Shown piece by piece: positions 17,361 through 20,062 of a stretch of DNA of 20,062 bases. Position 1 is the first letter of the stretch; every line of letters begins with the position of its first letter. The position numbers were made by a program, and so were the translations under genes. Location: NCBI GenBank assembly GCA_002359495.1, contig DENB01000051.1, forward strand, positions 102,121 through 122,182. Reading direction: 5' to 3'. The stretch comes from Enterobacteriaceae bacterium UBA2655. Lineage in GTDB: Bacteria; Pseudomonadota; Gammaproteobacteria; Enterobacterales; Enterobacteriaceae. Under the pieces are notes generated by a model. The model was not told where the DNA came from. It ran no database searches and saw only the letters and a program-made list of their open reading frames with translations.

Positions 17361-18205
17361 GCACGCTGATTGATGGTAAAGCGCAGGCCGCGCGTCGCCG
17401 TCTGCGCTGGCCCTTTTCGCGCCGTCTGCGCTGGCCCTTTTCGCGCCAGCTGAGCCTGAGCGTTCTTAGCCTGCTGGTTTTGCTGCTGATCTGGTGGGGC
17501 GTGACCGCGCTCAATCTGATCGGCCCGCTGTTTCTGCCGCCGCCACAGCAGGTGCTGCGAAAGCTGCTGCTGATCGCTAGTCCGCAGGGCTTTATGGACG
17601 CCACGCTCTGGCAGCATCTCGCGGCCAGCCTGACGCGTATGCTGATCGCCCTGCTGGCCGCGGCGGCGATCGGCATTCCGGTCGGGATCGCCATGGGATT
17701 GAGTCCCGCCGTGCGCGGCCTGCTTGATCCGCTGATCGAATTGTACCGTCCCGTTCCGCCGCTCGCCTATCTGCCGCTGATGGTGATCTGGTTCGGCATC
17801 GGCGAAACCTCGAAGATTTTGTTGATTTACCTGGCGATTTTCGCGCCGGTCACGCTGTCGACGCTGGCCGGCGTGAAAAACACGCGTCAGGTACGGATCC
17901 GTGCGGCGCAGGCGCTGGGCGCCAGCCGCTGGCAGCTGCTGCGCTGGGTGATTTTGCCCGGCGCGCTGCCCGAGATCCTCACCGGCCTGCGCATCGGTCT
18001 CGGCGTCGGCTGGTCGACGCTGGTGGCCGCCGAGCTGATTGCCGCTACGCGCGGGCTGGGCTTTATGGTGCAGTCCGCCGGAGAATTTCTTGCCACTGAT
18101 GTGGTGCTGGCCGGCATCGCCGTGATCGCCCTCATCGCCTTTAGCTTAGAGTTGGGTCTGCGCATGCTGCAGCGCCGCCTGACGCCCTGGAATGGAGAAC
18201 AGTAA
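17357..18205 (+). CDS. tauC: Taurine ABC transporter permease TauC
   Basis: A 282-residue inner-membrane permease (E. coli TauC 275) with about six membrane segments. The ABC-interaction loop is recognisable around [28 protein letters not shown]. It forms the taurine channel with TauB. The extra length is explained by an eight-residue tandem duplication, RLRWPFSR twice, in the cytosolic N-terminal tail just before the first membrane helix, caused by a 24-bp direct repeat. The reading frame is intact and the rest aligns with E. coli TauC, so function is probably retained. The start overlaps tauB (ATGA) and the stop overlaps tauD (TAATG), showing tight coupling. Confidence 0.96.
   Translation: MSTLIDGKAQAARRRLRWPFSRRLRWPFSRQLSLSVLSLLVLLLIWWGVTALNLIGPLFLPPPQQVLRKLLLIASPQGFMDATLWQHLAASLTRMLIALLAAAAIGIPVGIAMGLSPAVRGLLDPLIELYRPVPPLAYLPLMVIWFGIGETSKILLIYLAIFAPVTLSTLAGVKNTRQVRIRAAQALGASRWQLLRWVILPGALPEILTGLRIGLGVGWSTLVAAELIAATRGLGFMVQSAGEFLATDVVLAGIAVIALIAFSLELGLRMLQRRLTPWNGEQ
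17396..17447 (+). repeat. 24-bp tandem duplication inside tauC
   Basis: The units at 17396-17419 and 17420-17443 are identical, beginning CGCCGTCTGCGC and ending CCCTTTTCG, plus 4 bp of a third copy. The repeat is in frame and duplicates eight residues. Exact identity suggests recent origin by replication slippage or unequal exchange. Confidence 0.95.
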
Positions 18206-19044
18206 TGAACGAACGTTTGACGATTACCGCGCTGGGCCCCTGGATCGGCGCGCAGGTAGGCAATCTCGATCTCGCTAAGCCGCTCAGCGACGGACAGTTT
18301 GAGCAGCTTTACCATGCGTTGATGCGTCACCAGGTGCTGTTCCTGCGCAATCAGCAGATTACGCCGCAGCAGCAGCGGGCGCTGGCGGCGCGCTTCGGCG
18401 ATTTGCATATTCACCCGGTTTATCCTCACGCCGAGGGGGTGGATGAGATCATCGTGCTGGATACCCATCAGGAGAATCCGCCGGATAACGATAACTGGCA
18501 CACCGACGTGACCTTTATCGAGACGCCGCCGGCGATCGCCATTCTGACGTCGAAACTGCTGCCGGAAAGCGGCGGCGATACCCTGTGGGCCAGCGGGTTT
18601 GCGGCCTGTGAATCGCTCTCCGGGCCTTTTAAAACCCTGCTGCAAGGCCTTCAGGCCGAACACGATTTCAAAAAATCGTTTCAGGAATATAAGTACCGTA
18701 AAACGGAGGAGGAGCATCAGCGCTGGCAGCAGGCGGTGGCGAAGCATCCGCCGGTACAGCACCCGGTGATCCGCACCCACCCGGTGAGCGGCAGGAGAGC
18801 GATTTTCGTCAATGAGGGTTTTACCACGCGCATTGTGGGGCTGAGCGAGAAAGAGAGCGATGCGCTGCTGGGCTTTCTGTTCGCGCATATCACGAAGCCG
18901 GAGTTTCAGGTGCGCTGGCGCTGGCAGGAGAACGATGTGGCGATCTGGGACAACCGCGTGACGCAGCATTATGCCAATGCGGATTATTACCCGGCGCGCA
19001 GGGTGATGCATCGGGCGACGGTGCTGGGGGACGCCCCTTATTAA
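18205..19044 (+). CDS. tauD: Taurine dioxygenase TauD
   Basis: A 279-residue Fe(II)/2-oxoglutarate dioxygenase (E. coli TauD 283). The iron ligands H99 and D101 (WHTDVTF) and H255 (NRVTQHYA) fall at the same positions as in E. coli, and the 2-oxoglutarate-binding arginine lies in PARRVMHR. It hydroxylates taurine in the cytoplasm so that it breaks down to sulfite and aminoacetaldehyde, giving sulfur for cysteine synthesis. The ATG overlaps the tauC stop by 1 nt. The C-terminus ends LGDAPY, about four residues short of E. coli, and its TAA lies in the left end of the 122-bp inverted repeat that follows, so the repeat appears to have supplied the stop codon. Confidence 0.96.
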   Translation: MNERLTITALGPWIGAQVGNLDLAKPLSDGQFEQLYHALMRHQVLFLRNQQITPQQQRALAARFGDLHIHPVYPHAEGVDEIIVLDTHQENPPDNDNWHTDVTFIETPPAIAILTSKLLPESGGDTLWASGFAACESLSGPFKTLLQGLQAEHDFKKSFQEYKYRKTEEEHQRWQQAVAKHPPVQHPVIRTHPVSGRRAIFVNEGFTTRIVGLSEKESDALLGFLFAHITKPEFQVRWRWQENDVAIWDNRVTQHYANADYYPARRVMHRATVLGDAPY

Positions 19045-19162
19045 AATGTCCGTACCGGGCTGCGACCGCGTTGCTGCGCCCCGGAACCATGCTCACATAC
19101 TACAGTATGCTCCGCGTGTTCCGGGCCTGGCGCCTTGTCTCGCTCCGGTACGATCATTTTAA
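19041..19162. repeat. 122-bp imperfect inverted repeat (possible MITE-like or REP-like element)
   Basis: The ends TTAAAATG and CATTTTAA are exact inverted copies, followed inward by CGTACCGG/CCGGTACG, a poorly matched stretch of about 20 nt, CCCGGAAC/GTTCCGGG, and a central ATACT/AGTAT. The whole could fold into one long interrupted hairpin. It occupies most of the 171 bp between tauD and yheS and overlaps the tauD stop. It encodes no transposase. It may be a dispersed palindromic repeat that also serves as a transcription end for tauABCD; dispersal cannot be judged from one copy. Confidence 0.7.
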
Positions 19163-19180
19163 GCGCGGCGCGGGAAGGGC

Positions 19181-19200
19181 AAAAGGCTAAAGAGCCAAAA
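19181..19200 (-). terminator. Weak terminator-like hairpin after yheS
   Basis: On the minus strand GGCT and AGCC pair around CTTT, followed by TTTT, 16 nt past the yheS stop. The stem has only 4 bp, so it would be a weak intrinsic terminator at best. Confidence 0.3.
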
Positions 19201-19215
19201 CCAAAGCCAAAGCGA

Positions 19216-20062
19216 TCAGGAGGCCAGCATGCTTTCCAGCTGTTCCTGCGCGTCCAGCCAGGCCATTTCTATCTCTTCCAGCGCCGATTTGCTTTCCGCC
19301 TGAAGCTGCAATGCGGCGGTCAGATCGGCTTTGCGGCCCGGATCGTAGAGGGCGCTGTCGGCAAGCTGGTTTTCCGCCTCGGTCAACTGCGTCTGCCATT
19401 TCGCCATCTGCTTCTCCAGCTTCTCAATCTGCTTGCGCAGCGGCTGGGTCTGGGCGCGCAGCTCGGCGTCGCGGCGTTTCTGATCTTTGCGCGCCTGCGC
19501 GCTGTTGCCGTTGTCCGCTTTCGGCGCGGCGTCCTGCTGGGCTTCCTGTTTTTGCAGGTCGCTCAGCCACTGCTGATAATCTTCCAGATCGCCTTCGAAC
19601 ACATCGACTTTGCCGCCGTGCACCAGATAAAGATCGTCGGTGGTGGCGCGCAGCAGGTGACGATCGTGCGAGACTACCACCAGCGCGCCTTCAAAATCGA
19701 TTAGCGCTTCGGTCAGCGCCTGACGCATATCCAAATCAAGGTGGTTGGTGGGTTCGTCAAGCAGCAGCAGGTTTGGACGCTGCCAGACGATAAGCGCCAG
19801 CACCAGACGGGCTTTTTCGCCGCCGGAGAAACGTTCGGTGCGCTCGCTGACCTTGTCGCCCTGAAAACCGAAGCCGCCGAGGTAGTCGCGCAGCTGCTGT
19901 TCCGGCACCTTCGGTGCCAGACGCGCCAGATGCTGCAACGGCGATTCGTCAGCGTGCAGGTATTCCAGCTGATGCTGAGCGAAATAACCGAGCTTGATGC
20001 CTTTCGCCAGGCCGATTTCGCCGTCGAGCGGCATCAGCTCGCCCGCCAGCAGCTTGATCAGC
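19216..20062 (-). CDS. yheS: YheS, ABC-F family ATPase, C-terminal part (5' end beyond the window)
   Basis: About 281 C-terminal residues are present; the frame stays open to base 20062 (LIKLLAGELMPLDG), so the in-window ATG at 20034 is internal. Visible are the end of the second Walker A region, signature FSGGEKARLVLALI, Walker B LLLLDEPTNHLD with the ABC-F NHLD feature, the switch region VVSHDRHLL, and a charged C-terminal extension ending in a coiled coil (LRKQIEKLEKQMAKWQ). ABC-F proteins lack membrane domains and act on the ribosome as translation factors; the specific role of YheS is not settled. In E. coli yheS directly precedes yheT on the same strand. Confidence 0.95.
   Translation of the reverse strand, partial: LIKLLAGELMPLDGEIGLAKGIKLGYFAQHQLEYLHADESPLQHLARLAPKVPEQQLRDYLGGFGFQGDKVSERTERFSGGEKARLVLALIVWQRPNLLLLDEPTNHLDLDMRQALTEALIDFEGALVVVSHDRHLLRATTDDLYLVHGGKVDVFEGDLEDYQQWLSDLQKQEAQQDAAPKADNGNSAQARKDQKRRDAELRAQTQPLRKQIEKLEKQMAKWQTQLTEAENQLADSALYDPGRKADLTAALQLQAESKSALEEIEMAWLDAQEQLESMLAS

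Noticed and set aside
17887..19011. A 374-codon open frame on the minus strand
   Set aside because: It lies across tauC and tauD in antisense, has no recognisable domain, and both real genes have full catalytic or family motifs.

Overview
The window is a chromosomal segment of a GC-rich member of Enterobacterales. Its backbone matches gene for gene the E. coli cysG-nirDB-tsgA-ppiA-yhfG-fic-pabA-argD-yhfK-crp-yhfA-prkB-yheU-yheT-yheS block. CRP and PrkB are close to the E. coli proteins, while Fic, YhfG, TsgA and YheT have diverged more, so I infer a relative outside the Escherichia/Salmonella group, perhaps Erwiniaceae (Pantoea/Erwinia/Mixta-like). That family assignment is inference. No phage, transposase, tRNA, rRNA or CRISPR was seen.

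Layout: (1) 1-3236, nitrite reduction on the minus strand: nirB-nirD with an FNR site and a NarL/NarP site at the E. coli spacing, followed by a terminator and the start of cysG, which makes the siroheme NirB needs. nirC, the nitrite channel gene that E. coli has between nirD and cysG, is absent here. (2) 3237-5283: the MFS transporter tsgA, divergent from the periplasmic prolyl isomerase ppiA, with a 27-bp palindrome and a CRP-like site between them. (3) 5354-8033, plus strand: the yhfG-fic antitoxin/toxin pair, pabA, and argD behind two ArgR boxes. (4) 8030-12408: yhfK and crp (minus), then yhfA (plus) converging on prkB. (5) 12483-13721: yheU and yheT on the minus strand.

(6) 13783-19044 is accessory relative to E. 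coli, where yheS directly precedes yheT. It holds a LysE/RhtB-type exporter, a LacI-family regulator, and a complete taurine uptake and desulfonation operon tauABCD divergent from the regulator. TauA captures taurine in the periplasm, TauC and TauB import it, and TauD releases sulfite from it. The taurine module is known. Its pairing with a LacI regulator and an amino-acid-type exporter at this site is the least explained part of the window. A 122-bp imperfect inverted repeat starts at the tauD stop codon and appears to supply it. (7) 19216-20062: the 3' part of yheS, an ABC-F ATPase.

The sequence-level oddities most worth checking are the tau/LacI insertion, the palindromic element after tauD, a 24-bp in-frame tandem duplication in tauC, the missing nirC with a terminator abutting cysG, an altered Fic motif, and several unassigned palindromes in intergenic regions.
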